A stretch of 64,000 nt of DNA from Streptomyces rapamycinicus NRRL 5491 (GCF_024298965.1 NZ_CP085193.1:12338001-12402000); one strand, 5' to 3'. Shown: positions 35,243 through 45,182, numbered from the stretch's first letter. Translations and numbers: made by a program. The notes: generated from the letters alone by a model not told the origin.

Positions 35243-36399
35243 TCACGCTGCGGCGGGCTCCTCGGGATGTTCGACGAGGTGACCGTTCTCGAAGCGGGCC
35301 CCGTTGCGGACGAGGGCGACGAGGTGGGGTGCGGTGACCGCGCGCCAGCGGCCCTGGGCGGACTCGACAAGCTTGAACACCATCGCGAGGGCCGCTGCAG
35401 GGCTGCCGGCCCCACGGGTGACCTTGGTCCTCAACTTCACGGTGCTGAAGGTGCTCTCGATGGGATTTGTCGTGCGCAGGTGCACCCAGTGCTCGGCAGG
35501 AAAGTCGTAGAAAGCGAGGAGCTCGTCAACCTCGTCGGTGACCTTCCTGGCCGCTTTCGGCCACTTCGCTCCGTAGGCGCGCTCGAAGCCCTTGATCGCC
35601 TTCTCCGCGTGGTCGCGGTCCTCGGCGTTGTAGATCTCCTGCAGGGCCTTCTTCGCTCCGGGTTGAGCCGACTTCGGTAGCGCGTTCATGACATTGCGGG
35701 TTGTGGACCCAGCACCTCTGATGCCTGGCCTGCGGAAACACCTCTGCGAGGGCCCTCCACAGGTCCATCGCGCCGTCGCCGACGACGAGTTCGGCCGTCG
35801 GGGCGCACACCCATCAGGACCAGGACGCAGGAGTGGGCCTGGCCGAGGCGGACCTTGGGGTGGACGCCGTCGGCCCACACGTAGACGTAGTCGGAATCCG
35901 ACAGGTCGCGGGCCTGGAAGGCGGTGTGGTCGTCGGTCCTATGCTTCGTCAGCCGGGTCACCGTCGCCGGTGAGAGGCCGGCCGTCGAGCCCAGGAACTG
36001 CTCCACGGCGGGCACGAAATTCCCGGACGACAGTCCGTGGAGGTAGAGCAGGGGCAAGACCTCGCTGATCTTCGGGGACTTGCGGCACCACGGCGCGAGG
36101 ATCTTCGACGAGAACCGCTTGCGCTCACCGGTCTCCACGTCGACGCGCTTGTCGTTCACGCGGGGCGCCTTCACCGCGACCGGCCCGGCGGCGGTGGTCA
36201 CCGCCCGTTCGCGATGATGGCCGTTGCGGACCACCAGACGACGGCCGACCTCGTCCCGCTCACCGGCCAACTCAGCTATGTACTGGTTGACTTCGGCCTC
36301 CATGGCCGCAGTGAGCATCCGCCGGGCGCCCTCGCGGACGATGTCGTCCATCAGGGATCCGGTCTCGGTGGTTCCGTCGTTGTTGACTACGCTGAGCAT
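35243..36399 (-). pseudogene. IS256-family (mutator-type) transposase, frameshifted
   Basis: From ATG 36399: MDDIVREGARRMLTAAMEAE, KAPRVNDKRVD, LYLHGLSSGNFVPAVEQFLG and YVYVWADGVHPKVRLG (first catalytic Asp region) are IS256 hallmarks. The frame breaks near 35800 (VGDGAMDLWRALAEVFPQARHQRCWVHN lies in another frame) and again near 35690, where the C-terminal half (ALQEIYNAEDRDHAEKAI, HLRTTNPIESTFSTVKLRT) resumes. The DDE residues all appear across the three frames but no single product is possible. Terminal repeats were not found by eye, so element ends are open. Confidence 0.9.
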
Positions 36400-36487
36400 G
36401 GGCGTGCCTTCCCAACCCGTGCTGCAACGCGGGTCTACTCGGTGACCGCCTGCACGGATGCCGCAGCTTCGATCGAGATCCGTTCCG

Positions 36488-37186
36488 CTACGAGCTGGAT
36501 GGCAGTAGTCCGCGGGCCAGGGTGAAGGCGGCCGTAGCGGTGGACAGGAGGGCGTTGATCCTTCCGAGGACGCGAGCCGTCCTGTCGGCATCCTGCGCCT
36601 CGACGGCCGCGGCCAGGTCGTCGGCGTACTCCCGCGCCCTTACCGCCTCGTCGGACGTCGCGGTGTCCGCGTCCGTGCGCAGGGCGTCGATCAGTTGCTG
36701 GTGGGGAATGTCAGGCGCGTTCGCCCGGTTGCCGTAGCCTCCGTGGGCCACCGAGTGATGGCTGTTGACGTTGGCCACGACGAAGCCGCCCGGTCCGGTG
36801 GAGATGTGCACCCCTTCGCCTCCTGTCCAGATGAACTTGCCCTCGTACTCGGTCCAGCCCTTGTGCGTCACGCTATAGCTGCCGAACCGCCAGCCCTCCA
36901 CAACGATCATTTTGTGCTTGAGCAGCTCGGCCAGGATGCGCATGACGTCTGCCCGATTCCATCCTCGCTCGGCGAAGTAGTCGGTCATCATCACGCGCCG
37001 CCCCGAGTGCGCCGCCCGTCGGCACATCTCGCGGAATGCCTGCCCCTGATAGATTTCCAACTTGCCCGGGGCGACCGACGGCTCCGGCAGCCGCCGCCGG
37101 TGCACGACTGTGCGGATCCATACGAACAGTGCGTAGACCAACCAGCAGATCAAGGCGATCACAATCAGCACCGGTGTCGGCTCCAC
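36488..37186 (-). CDS. Hypothetical single-pass membrane protein
   Basis: 232 residues. One N-terminal TM segment (VLIVIALICWLVYALFVWI) is followed by basic residues, then a winged-helix-like soluble part (YFAERGWNRADVMRILAELLKHKMIVVEGW) and a helical acidic C-terminus. GTG 37186 has GGGAGG 9 bases upstream; the frame extends to 37222 without a better start. I do not recognise a family. The TAG stop at 36488 lies about 90 bases before the IS256 transposase start, so the gene's own 3' end may have been altered by the insertion. Function unknown. Confidence 0.7.
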   Translation of the reverse strand: MEPTPVLIVIALICWLVYALFVWIRTVVHRRRLPEPSVAPGKLEIYQGQAFREMCRRAAHSGRRVMMTDYFAERGWNRADVMRILAELLKHKMIVVEGWRFGSYSVTHKGWTEYEGKFIWTGGEGVHISTGPGGFVVANVNSHHSVAHGGYGNRANAPDIPHQQLIDALRTDADTATSDEAVRAREYADDLAAAVEAQDADRTARVLGRINALLSTATAAFTLARGLLPSSS

Positions 37187-37365
37187 GCTCGTCAACCTCC
37201 CCCGTTGACCCCGAGCCAACACATTTTAGGACTTGTTGGCGCGTTGTGGAATCGGTGCCGCCAAAGCAAGTCGGATGGCGGCCGCGCGCCGTGGGCGTCG
37301 TCGGCGCGGGTAAACGTGCGGATGCCACTGCCACTCACCGGCGGGTGGCCAGGGCATGAACACCG

Positions 37366-37608
37366 GTGTCCAGGATGCCAACAACCTGGGCTGGCGACGA
37401 AGCCGCGCTGCCTGCCGACTACCGCCGGATCCTGGCGATCGTGCGGGCTGTCGGAGGGGGTGTGCAGGTCAAGTCGGTGGATGAGGAATTGGGGCTTGAG
37501 GTGGGGGTGCGGGGGAAGCTGGAGCCGCTGCGGGCGAAGATGACCAAGCTCGCCGATCGTGGCTGGCTGCACAAGCGGCCTGACGGGAAGTTCACCGTGC
37601 GCCTGTAG
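37366..37608 (+). CDS. Small winged-helix-like protein of unknown function
   Basis: 80 residues. The core LPADYRRILAIVRAVGGGVQV followed by EPLRAKMTKLADRGWLHKRPDGKFTVRL has the pattern of a winged helix: three helices, then a hairpin at RPDGKF. Similar short ORFs accompany transposase genes in Streptomyces, so it may be a leftover accessory or regulatory piece of a mobile element; no transposase follows here. GTG start, no clear ribosome binding site. Real coding is supported by the coherent helix pattern only. Confidence 0.5.
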   Translation: MSRMPTTWAGDEAALPADYRRILAIVRAVGGGVQVKSVDEELGLEVGVRGKLEPLRAKMTKLADRGWLHKRPDGKFTVRL

Positions 37609-37921
37609 CGGTGCCGGACCGGGGGCGGCAAGGGGGTAACCAGCAGTGAATCTCTCCTGGTCCCGCTTGCGTGGGATCGCCGCACCGCCTCGGCCCGGCT
37701 CACCACGGCACCCACCAAGCCCGTCCCCTCGAGGACACCTTGACGAGGCCCGTGATGGGACAACGGGACCAGCCCTGGTGTCCCACCCAACGTCATTACC
37801 GGTCGCCGGGCTGATCCACAGCGTCGCCCCGCTGCTTCCTCGCCGAGCTGAGGGCAGGTAGTGCCGCGTCGCTGTTGCCAGGAGTTTCGCCAATCGGCCT
37901 GGGCCGCCGCCAAGGATCTGC
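37609..37921. other. No supported gene
   Basis: About 310 bases between the small winged-helix ORF and the end of the LysR gene. Only short, low-quality frames are present; no repeat, terminator or promoter was convincing. Confidence 0.5.
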
Positions 37922-38830
37922 CTACATGAGAATGTCATCACCGATCTGCTCGATCAGGTGCGCGAGGAAGGCCCGCACCGCCGCGGGCAATGCGCGCCGC
38001 GCCATCGATTGGATCTGCATGCTCCGGCGGCTCAGTTCCGGGTTGTGGATGGGAACGATCGCCAGGCGGTCTGCATCGAGCCGCCGCCGCACCGTCAGCG
38101 GACCGACCAGGGTGACCCCACCGCGTAGCTGCGCGAAACTCTGTAGCGCACCCGAGTAGTTGCTGACGAGTGCGGGCTCGAAGCTCAGCCCCTCCAGCGC
38201 GACGCAGACGTCGAAGAGTTGCCGGATCGTGGTTCCCTCGTCCATCAGCGCGAGCGGGTACTCCAGCAGGTCCGCGAGCTCGACGTACTCCCGGTGCGCC
38301 AGCGGATGATCGTCGGGCATCAGCGCGTAGATCGGCTGCTGCTGCGAATACTCGACCTTGATTCCCCATTCCGGTCCGAGGCTATAAGTGACGGCCAGGT
38401 CCACCGTGCCGTCTATCACCTGCCGCGTCGCCGCGGTGGGGCCGGTGACATTCAGTCGGAACCGCACCCCCGGATATTTTTCCCGAAATGCGGTGATAGC
38501 CGCCGGCAGGAAATCGCGCGCGAAACCCTCGGAGCTCGCGAGTTTGACGGTACTGCGGTGCAGGGCCTGGACGCCGTGCACGTCGGCGAGCACCTGCTCG
38601 GCCTCGAGCGCGCTGCGCCGGGCGTAGGCGGTGAGAATCTCGCCCGCCTCCGACAGCACCATCCCCCGCGGCTGGCGCTCGAACAGCGGCGCCCCGACGT
38701 CCTGCTCCAGCTTCGCGATCTGCCGACTGATCGCCGACGTCGCCACGTGCAGGCGCTCCGAGGCCTCGCTGATCGAACCGGTGCGCGCGACCTCGAGGAA
38801 GTAGCGCAGCGACGTGGGCAGGAGGTGCAT
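37922..38830 (-). CDS. LysR-family transcriptional regulator of the ACC deaminase operon
   Basis: 302 residues. The N-terminal helix-turn-helix spans about residues 5-65 (YFLEVARTGSISEASERLHV, then TSAISRQIAKLEQDVGAPLF), followed by the LysR substrate-binding domain (DGTVDLAVTYSLGPEW, MDEGTTIRQLFD). It resembles the NAC/CynR group in general form. ATG 38830 is the family start. The gene is divergent from the M20-MHS-acdS operon across 200 bases that contain a 13-bp inverted repeat. LysR regulators usually activate such a divergent operon with a pathway metabolite, so this is probably the operon's inducer-responsive activator. Known acdS regulators are mostly Lrp-type, making this arrangement different. 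Confidence 0.9.
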   Translation of the reverse strand: MHLLPTSLRYFLEVARTGSISEASERLHVATSAISRQIAKLEQDVGAPLFERQPRGMVLSEAGEILTAYARRSALEAEQVLADVHGVQALHRSTVKLASSEGFARDFLPAAITAFREKYPGVRFRLNVTGPTAATRQVIDGTVDLAVTYSLGPEWGIKVEYSQQQPIYALMPDDHPLAHREYVELADLLEYPLALMDEGTTIRQLFDVCVALEGLSFEPALVSNYSGALQSFAQLRGGVTLVGPLTVRRRLDADRLAIVPIHNPELSRRSMQIQSMARRALPAAVRAFLAHLIEQIGDDILM

Positions 38831-38927
38831 TCCGAGAATGTACTCCAGTGCGAAGCGCGTCCGCTGAGGGTGGTGGTGGGGAAGCCGCCGACCGTAGCCG
38901 TTGCCGCCAGGGCAATACACCCTTCGA

Positions 38928-39013
38928 AAACGTGCAATTTCCCGCTCTATCGCCGCCCTATCCCGCTCCGTAAACTCAGCACACCGGCCGGACGCATTGT
39001 AAATCGCACGTTT
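38928..39013. promoter_or_regulatory. Inverted repeat in LysR/M20 divergent promoter region
   Basis: AAACGTGCAATTT (38928-38940) and AAATCGCACGTTT (39001-39013) are complementary at 12 of 13 positions, separated by 60 bases. The second copy overlaps the likely promoter/5' end of the M20 gene. Candidate binding sites for the divergent LysR regulator. Confidence 0.45.
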
Positions 39014-39031
39014 CTCATGTTAAGGGTAATG

Positions 39032-40423
39032 ATGACCCGTGCTGCCGTGATCGATTGCGCCACCGAATACTACGATTCCGGGGAATTCCTCGCCGACCTC
39101 GGCCGCCGGGTCGCGTTCGCGACCGAAAGCCAGGACCGGGCCGGGGCGCGGACGCTGCGTTCCTACCTCACCGACGAGCTGGCCCCTGCGCTCACCGGCC
39201 GGCTGGGCTGCGAGGCACGCGTCCTCGACAACCCCGCCGGCGACTACCCGCTGCTCGTGGCGACCCGGCACGAGGGCGATGAGATGCCGACGGTGCTGGT
39301 CTACGGCCACGGCGACGTCGTCCTCGGCGAGCCGGAGCGGTGGCGGCCCGGCCTCGATCCGTGGCAGGTCGTGGTCGAGGGCGACCGCTGGTACGGCCGC
39401 GGCACCGCCGACAACAAGGGCCAGCACACCATCAACTTCGCGGCACTCGAGCAAGTGCTCCGCGTGCGCGGTCGGCTCGGCTTCAACCTCAAGGTGCTGG
39501 TCGAGACCGGGGAGGAGTCCGGCTCGCCGGGCCTGCGCACGGTCTGCGCCCAGTTGCGGGACGAGCTCGCCGCCGACGTGCTGATCGCGTCCGACGGGCC
39601 GCGCGTGGCCGCGGAGCGGCCGACACTGTTCCTCGGTTCACGCGGCTCCACCCCGTTCACGCTGCGGGTCGACCTGCGTGAGGGCTCCTACCACTCCGGC
39701 AACTGGGGCGGTCTGCTGCGCAACCCGGCGACCGTGCTGGGGGCGGCGCTCGCCTCCATCGTCGACGCGCGGGGCCGCATTCTCGTCTCCGGTCTGCGGC
39801 CGCGGGAGGTCCCCGAGAACGTCCGGGAAGCCCTGCGCGACATCGCGGTCGGCGGCGGACCGGACGATCCGCCCGTCGACGACGGCTGGGGCGAACCCGG
39901 TCTCACCCCGGCCGAGCGCCTCGTCGGCTGGAACAGCGTCGAGGTGCTCTCGCTCGCCGCCGGCAACCCGGACACCCCGGTCAACGCCATTCCCGGCAGC
40001 GCCCACGCGCACTGCCAGCTCCGGTCCGTGGTCGGCACCGACGTCGACAAGCTCGGCGTCATCCTCCGTACCCACCTGGACGACCACGGATTTCCCATGG
40101 TCGACGTCGAGGTCGGCCCGACCATGCCGCCGACCCGGACCGATCCGGACGACCCCTGGGTGCACTGGGCGCTCGGCTCGATCAGCAGCACCACCGGCGC
40201 GGAACCGGCGCTGCTGCCGAACCTCGGCGGCAGCCTTCCCAACGACGCCTTCGCAGGCGCGCTCGGGTTGTGCACGCTCTGGATCCCGCACTCCTACCCC
40301 GCCTGCGCTCAGCACGCCCCGGACGAGCACCTGCTGGCCCCGGTGGCGCGGGAGAGCCTGCGCATCATGGCCGGCCTGTTCTGGGACCTCGGCGAGGACT
40401 CTCCCGTGAGGAGTCACCCATGA
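39032..40423 (+). CDS. M20-family metallohydrolase (peptidase/amidohydrolase)
   Basis: 463 residues with the M20 dinuclear zinc site: VYGHGDVV (first His, catalytic Asp), GRGTADNKGQH (bridging Asp), VETGEESGSPGL (catalytic Glu and ligand Glu), ASDGP (ligand Asp) and a C-terminal HSYPACAQHAPDEH (ligand His). A dimerisation domain lies between about 190 and 330. It hydrolyses an amide or peptide bond. ATG 39032 is 5 bases after AAGGG; ATG 39029 is an alternative. The stop overlaps the MHS carrier ATG by 4 bases. In front of acdS it may release ACC from a conjugate such as malonyl- or glutamyl-ACC; that is inference from position alone. Confidence 0.88.
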   Translation: MTRAAVIDCATEYYDSGEFLADLGRRVAFATESQDRAGARTLRSYLTDELAPALTGRLGCEARVLDNPAGDYPLLVATRHEGDEMPTVLVYGHGDVVLGEPERWRPGLDPWQVVVEGDRWYGRGTADNKGQHTINFAALEQVLRVRGRLGFNLKVLVETGEESGSPGLRTVCAQLRDELAADVLIASDGPRVAAERPTLFLGSRGSTPFTLRVDLREGSYHSGNWGGLLRNPATVLGAALASIVDARGRILVSGLRPREVPENVREALRDIAVGGGPDDPPVDDGWGEPGLTPAERLVGWNSVEVLSLAAGNPDTPVNAIPGSAHAHCQLRSVVGTDVDKLGVILRTHLDDHGFPMVDVEVGPTMPPTRTDPDDPWVHWALGSISSTTGAEPALLPNLGGSLPNDAFAGALGLCTLWIPHSYPACAQHAPDEHLLAPVARESLRIMAGLFWDLGEDSPVRSHP

Positions 40424-41697
40424 CCACACGGACCGTAGCCCCCGAAGCACCACCGGTGAAGGTGCACCGCGTCATCGTCGCCGCGTCCATCGGGAACGCG
40501 CTGGAATGGTTCGACATCCTCGTCTACGGCTTCTTCGCCGCGACGATCTCGGAACAGTTCTTCCCCACCGCCGACGAGACCGTGTCGCTGCTGCTGACGC
40601 TCGGCACGTTCGCGGTGGCCTATGTGGTCCGTCCGCTGGGGGCACTCGTGCTCGGCGCGTATGCCGACCGTGCTGGGCGCAAGCGTGCGCTCATGGTGTC
40701 GATCCGGCTCATGATGGTCGCGACGCTGCTCATCGCGGTCATGCCGCCGTACGCGACGATCGGGCTCGTCGCACCGATCGCGATCCTGATCGCCCGGCTC
40801 CTCCAGGGCTTCTCCGCGGGCGGGGAGTTCGGCAGCGCCACCGCGTTCCTCATCGAGCACAGGCCCGAGAAGCGCGGCTTCATGGCCAGCTGGCAGTTCG
40901 CGAGCCAGGGCTTCGCGACGCTGCTCGCGTCGGCGTTCGGCACGGTGCTCACGGCCACGCTGTCCGACGCGCAGCTGGAGTCGTGGGGTTGGCGCATCCC
41001 GTTCTTCTTCGGTCTGCTGATCGGCCCGGTCGGCTACTACATCCGGCGTTACGTCGGCGAGGCCGGTGAGTTCGTCAAGACCGCGGACCAGGAGCGCGCG
41101 CCGGTGAAGGAGACGTTCCGTACCCAGAAGGACCGCATGTTCGTGGCCATGGGCGCGCTCGCCGTGTCCACCGCGATCAGCTACTTCATCACCTACATGC
41201 CCACGTTCGCGGTGAAGGAACTGGACCTGCCGGCGTCGACCGGATTCGCCTCCACTCTGGTCACCGGGATCGTGCTGACCGGCCTGACTCCCGTGGTGGG
41301 TCACCTGTCGGACCGGTTCGGCCGCACCCGGATCATGCTGATCTTCGCGGCGCTGATCCTCGCACTGGTGTACCCGAGCCTCGCGTTCCTGGTCGCCGCC
41401 CCGGGCTTCGGGGTGATACTCGGCGTGATGTTCCTGGTCGGCGTGTTGAAGGCCGGTTACTTCGCCCCACTGCCCGCGATGATGGCGGAGCTGTTCCCCA
41501 TCACCAACCGGGCCACCGGCCTGGCGGTGAGCTACAACATCGCCGTGATGCTGTTCGGCGGCACCACACCGCTGATCATCGTCTGGCTCGTCGATGTGAC
41601 CGGCAGCAAGCTCGCGCCGACCTTCTACCTGATGTTCCTGGCCGTACTCAGCCTGTCCTGCGTGGCGTTCGCGCGGCGCAGGCTCGACATCCACTGA
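40420..41697 (+). CDS. MHS-family MFS symporter in ACC deaminase operon
   Basis: 425 residues, 12 [23 protein letters not shown] (in part), the [13 protein letters not shown] loop and [15 protein letters not shown] place it in the metabolite:H+ symporter family. ATG 40420 overlaps the M20 stop by 4 bases, and acdS begins 13 bases after its stop, so translation of all three is linked. It probably imports the operon's substrate, either ACC itself or the conjugate cleaved by the M20 enzyme. No MHS member with that substrate is known to me. Confidence 0.9.
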   Translation: MTTRTVAPEAPPVKVHRVIVAASIGNALEWFDILVYGFFAATISEQFFPTADETVSLLLTLGTFAVAYVVRPLGALVLGAYADRAGRKRALMVSIRLMMVATLLIAVMPPYATIGLVAPIAILIARLLQGFSAGGEFGSATAFLIEHRPEKRGFMASWQFASQGFATLLASAFGTVLTATLSDAQLESWGWRIPFFFGLLIGPVGYYIRRYVGEAGEFVKTADQERAPVKETFRTQKDRMFVAMGALAVSTAISYFITYMPTFAVKELDLPASTGFASTLVTGIVLTGLTPVVGHLSDRFGRTRIMLIFAALILALVYPSLAFLVAAPGFGVILGVMFLVGVLKAGYFAPLPAMMAELFPITNRATGLAVSYNIAVMLFGGTTPLIIVWLVDVTGSKLAPTFYLMFLAVLSLSCVAFARRRLDIH

Positions 41698-41710
41698 TCG
41701 GAGATATCCC

Positions 41711-42721
41711 TTGTCCCTCAACGACTTCGACCGCTACCCGCTGCTGTTCGGCCCGTCGCCGGTGCACCGCCTGGAGCGCCTGACCAAGCACCTGGGCGGC
41801 GCGGAGATCTGGGCCAAGCGCGAGGACTGCAACTCCGGCATCGCCTACGGCGGCAACAAGACCCGCAAGCTGGAGTACCTCGTCGCCGATGCCCTGGCGC
41901 AGGGCTGCGACACGCTCGTGTCGATCGGCGGCGTGCAGTCCAACCACACGCGCCAGGTCGCGGCGGTCGCGGCCCGGGCGGGGCTCAAGTGCGTGCTGAT
42001 CCAGGAAAGCTGGGTCGACTGGCCGGACGCGGTGTACGACAAGGTCGGCAACATCCTGCTGTCCCGGCTCGCCGGAGCGGACGTGCGGCTGGTGAAGGCG
42101 GGGTTCGGCATCGGGTTCAAGGAGAGCTGGGAGCAGGCGATCGCGGAGATCGAGGCAGCGGGCGGCAAGCCCTACGCGATCCCCGCCGGCGCCTCGGACC
42201 ACCGGCTCGGCGGGCTGGGCTTCGCGAACTGGGCGTTCGAGGTGGCGGAGCAGGAGCAGCAGCTCGGGGTCTTCTTCGACACCATCGTGGTGTGCTCGGT
42301 CACCGGCAGCACCCAGGCCGGCATGATCGCCGGATTCGCCGCGCTGGGCGGGCGGCCGCGGCGGATCCTCGGCATCGACGCCTCGGCCAAGCCGAAGGAG
42401 ACCTGGGACCAGGTGGCCCGGATCGCGCGCGGAACCGCGTCGCTCATCGGCCTGGACCGGGATCTCACCCACGACGAGATCCTGCTCGACGAGCGCTACC
42501 ACGCGGGCACCTACGGCATCCCGGACGACTCCACCATGGACGCGATGCGGCTGGCCGCACGGACCGATGGCATGATCACCGACCCGGTGTACGAGGGCAA
42601 GTCCATGGCGGGCCTCATCGACCTCGTCACCCGAGGCGAGATCGCCAAGGACGCCAAGGTGCTCTACGCCCACCTCGGCGGGCAGCCGGCACTGAACGGC
42701 TACAGCGCCCTGTTCGGGTAG
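41711..42721 (+). CDS. acdS: 1-aminocyclopropane-1-carboxylate (ACC) deaminase
   Basis: 336 residues, fold type II PLP enzyme. PLP Lys50 is in [11 protein letters not shown], and the pattern from [19 protein letters not shown] onward follows AcdS throughout. The residues that separate true ACC deaminases from D-cysteine desulfhydrase relatives are at canonical numbers: Tyr294-Glu295 (DPVYEGKS) and Leu322 (YAHLGG). It opens the cyclopropane ring to give 2-oxobutanoate and ammonia. The TTG start has GGAG 8 bases upstream. It is the last gene of the LysR-controlled operon. ACC deaminase lowers plant ethylene, so this suggests a plant-associated lifestyle. Confidence 0.95.
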   Translation: MSLNDFDRYPLLFGPSPVHRLERLTKHLGGAEIWAKREDCNSGIAYGGNKTRKLEYLVADALAQGCDTLVSIGGVQSNHTRQVAAVAARAGLKCVLIQESWVDWPDAVYDKVGNILLSRLAGADVRLVKAGFGIGFKESWEQAIAEIEAAGGKPYAIPAGASDHRLGGLGFANWAFEVAEQEQQLGVFFDTIVVCSVTGSTQAGMIAGFAALGGRPRRILGIDASAKPKETWDQVARIARGTASLIGLDRDLTHDEILLDERYHAGTYGIPDDSTMDAMRLAARTDGMITDPVYEGKSMAGLIDLVTRGEIAKDAKVLYAHLGGQPALNGYSALFG

Positions 42722-42929
42722 GCGTCAACCGGAGAGCGTCGGTGAGGTCTACCCGTCCTCACGGCCCGCCCCGGGCGGAGATCGCGTGCCGGCAAGGCCT
42801 TTCGCGCGGTCAGGCGCCGAGCGTCGCCGCTCGGGACGCAAGCATGGCAAGAAGAACACGGCGAGGTGCCCTACCGCGATCCCTCGATACCTGGTGGCGA
42901 CTGACCGTGGCAGCGGGAAGGGGGGCCAG

Positions 42930-43393
42930 CCGCCGGGGCCGGGCTTCCGGGCCGCCGCGGTCGCCCACCGCTGCGACGGCACCACGGATGAGCTGAGGTG
43001 CGACCTCGCCGCGGCCTACCCGCCCGAAGCAGGGCTGACTCGCTGGCTTCGTACGTTCCGGCTCGTACGCGGCGCGGACGACGACGAGCGCATTGAGATC
43101 GGCGACGCCTGGGACTGCTCCGCCCCACCGGGCTCACTGGCGCTGCACCTCCTGGCCGGCGGGGATGTAGCCCTCGCGAACGGGGGCGGCCGGGCCGTCG
43201 TCAGCCCGTCGGCCGGGCACGTGGGCTGATCCTGGGCTGGGACGCCGTGGCGTTCACCGCCTCAGCGGAGACGATCCCGCTCCCCGACCTGGCCTTCACC
43301 CGCGTGTGGGGCCCGGCGATTCACCGGCTCATTCTCACCGCCCGCCGGTCCGCGACCGAGGGTGAGCACATGCTGACGGTGCGGCCGAATTCC
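42930..43393 (+). pseudogene. Heparinase II/III-like C-terminal fragment, frameshifted
   Basis: From about 42940 the frame gives HRCDGTTDELRCDLAAAYPPE, LTRWLRTFRLVRGADDDERIEI and DAWDCSAPPGSLALHLLAGG, the beta-sheet domain of heparinase II/III-family lyases. Near 43228 it must move to another frame to continue LGWDAVAFTASAETIPL and FTRVWGPAIHRLILTARRSA up to double stops at 43402. The catalytic N-terminal alpha/alpha toroid is missing. A relic of a polysaccharide lyase gene directly after acdS. Confidence 0.65.
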
Positions 43394-43632
43394 GGGCGGG
43401 TGTAGTAGTACTTGCCGCCCACGGGAGACGGAGGGCACGAACCGGCGGGCCAACCCACAATTGCTGGTCCCGCCGCAGTGAATAATGCGCCAAACGCAGG
43501 CTGACGGGTGCGACTGGGCAGCGTTTCCTGCGGGGTTGGGGCGTTGAGGACGAGACCCAGACCGGCAAGCTGGTCCTCCTGGCTGGTGCGTGGGCCGGCC
43601 CGCGACGTGCTCGCCCTGCTTGCAGCGTTGGG
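43394..43632. other. No supported gene
   Basis: About 240 bases between the heparinase remnant and the end of the hydratase operon. The segment QRFLRGWGVEDETQTGKLVL (near 43520-43580) might be coding remnant but matches nothing I recognise. No terminator was found for the minus-strand operon. Confidence 0.4.
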
Positions 43633-44397
43633 TCACCGGCAGCCCAGCTCTACTGAGCCGAGGCGATCGATGGTCGCGGTGACGACATCCCCGGGCCTGA
43701 CCGGGACGGCGGCGGTGAGTCCGCCGGAGAGCACGATCTGTCCGGCGGCCAGGCCTTCGTCCTCGGCGGCGAGCTGCCGGACGAGCCAGGCGACCGCGGC
43801 TGCCGGGTGGCCCAGCGACGCCGCTCCGGAGGCGGTCGCGACCACCTCACCGTTCTTCTCCAGGAGGACGCCCACCAGGCGCAGGTCGACCCCAGGCGTC
43901 GTGACCGGCACCCCGACGACGAACCGGCTCGCCGAGGTGTTGTCCGCGACAACGTCGGCCATGGTGAAGCCGTAGTCCACGAATCGGGAGTCGAGGACCT
44001 CGATACCGACGGCGACCCCCGACGACGCGGCGACGACATCGGTCGCGGTGATGTGCGGGCCTTCGAGGTCCCGACCCAGAGTGAATACGATCTCCGGCTC
44101 GCAGCGAGGCTGGATGAGCGCCGAGGTGTCCAGTGGCTCGCCGAGGTCCACTGCCCCCGTGGCCGGCAGGAAGCCGTAGATCGGGCTGTCCACTCCGACC
44201 TGGGCTTGCTTGGCACGTGAGGTGACGCCGAGCTTCCAGCCGGCGATCTGCCCGGTCGCGGACCGTAGCTCGCGCTGCACTCGGTAACCGGTGGGGATGT
44301 CGAGTTCGGGGAACTCGTCGGTCAGTTTGGTGATGGCGGTACGATCCGCAACGGCCTTGCTCAGCCGGGCGGCCAACTCGCTTACGTTCACGCTCAT
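43633..44397 (-). CDS. 2-oxopent-4-enoate hydratase / oxalocrotonate decarboxylase family
   Basis: 254 residues of the MhpD/XylJ fold (fumarylacetoacetase-like). Patterns are GYRVQRELRSATGQIAGWKLGVTS, RCEPEIVFTLGRDL (metal-binding E-x-E: EPEIVF), GIEVLDSRFVDYGF and LSGGLTAAVPVRPGD. It hydrates 2-oxopent-4-enoate or decarboxylates oxalocrotonate in the lower meta-cleavage pathway. ATG 44397 overlaps the stop of its paralogue by 4 bases. It is the last gene of the IclR-controlled operon. Which of the two paralogues is hydratase and which decarboxylase cannot be told by eye; the two normally form a complex. Confidence 0.88.
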   Translation of the reverse strand: MSVNVSELAARLSKAVADRTAITKLTDEFPELDIPTGYRVQRELRSATGQIAGWKLGVTSRAKQAQVGVDSPIYGFLPATGAVDLGEPLDTSALIQPRCEPEIVFTLGRDLEGPHITATDVVAASSGVAVGIEVLDSRFVDYGFTMADVVADNTSASRFVVGVPVTTPGVDLRLVGVLLEKNGEVVATASGAASLGHPAAAVAWLVRQLAAEDEGLAAGQIVLSGGLTAAVPVRPGDVVTATIDRLGSVELGCR

Positions 44398-45182
44398 GCG
44401 GTCCTCACCGTCACCGGGCCCAGCCGGTCGAACTCGGCCCGGAACACGTCGCCCGGGTTCATGGGAAGGGCCGCGTGCAGCGCGCCCGTCAGAATCAGGT
44501 GCCCGGGCTCCAGGGCAACCCCGTGCTCGCCCAGGGTGTTCGCCAGCCACGCGACGACGGCGACCGGGTCTCCCAGCGCGGCGGCGCCGGCGCCCGTGTC
44601 GACCAATTCGCCGTTGCGGGTCAGAACCATCCCGGTCAGCCGGGGATCCCAGCTGTTCGGACCGTCGCCGAGAGGCACGATGCGGCTCGAGGTGGCCATG
44701 GCGCCGTTCGACGCCAGGTCGGCGACGGTGTCGGCGAGTTTGATCCGCCAGTCCGCGATCCTGGAGTCGATGATCTCCATCCCGGCCACGGCACCCGCGA
44801 TGGCGGCCCGGGCCTGGGTGACGGTGACACCCGGGCCCTCGAGCCGGTCGCCCAGAATGAAGACGATCTCGGCCTCGACCTTGGGTGCCACGAACGCGTC
44901 GAGCGGGACCGCGTCCCCGTCGCGGTAGACGGTGGAGGCCAGAACCGGTCCGTAATCGGGAGTGTCGATGCCGAGCGCCTTCTGCATCGGGGCAGCGGTG
45001 AGCCCGACTTTGTGCCCCACGACCCGATCGCCGTCGGCGAGCAGGAGACGCACGAGCTCCTGCTGGATGGCGTAGCCGTCGTCCATGCCGAGACCGGGTT
45101 CGGCGTCGGTGAACGGCGGGATGGCGGTACGGGTGCGCCGGGCCTCGTAGAGAGCGTGGGCCTTGGCCGTCGTATCGGTCAT
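44394..45182 (-). CDS. 2-oxopent-4-enoate hydratase / oxalocrotonate decarboxylase family, paralogue
   Basis: 262 residues, same fold as the next gene: [41 protein letters not shown] (metal E-x-E), [12 protein letters not shown] and [15 protein letters not shown]. Decarboxylase (DmpH) and hydratase (DmpE) are known to form a physical and metabolic unit, which fits two overlapping genes here. ATG 45182 overlaps the stop of the DmpF/DmpG chimera by 4 bases. Confidence 0.88.
   Translation of the reverse strand: MTDTTAKAHALYEARRTRTAIPPFTDAEPGLGMDDGYAIQQELVRLLLADGDRVVGHKVGLTAAPMQKALGIDTPDYGPVLASTVYRDGDAVPLDAFVAPKVEAEIVFILGDRLEGPGVTVTQARAAIAGAVAGMEIIDSRIADWRIKLADTVADLASNGAMATSSRIVPLGDGPNSWDPRLTGMVLTRNGELVDTGAGAAALGDPVAVVAWLANTLGEHGVALEPGHLILTGALHAALPMNPGDVFRAEFDRLGPVTVRTA

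Noticed and set aside
40414..41721. Minus-strand 435-codon frame opposite the MHS carrier of the ACC operon
   Set aside because: Antisense shadow with highly skewed His/Gln/Arg/Glu composition; the plus-strand carrier is clearly real.
39800..42721. acdS as a D-cysteine desulfhydrase
   Set aside because: Glu295 and Leu322, replaced in D-cysteine desulfhydrase relatives, are both present at the canonical positions, favouring a true ACC deaminase.
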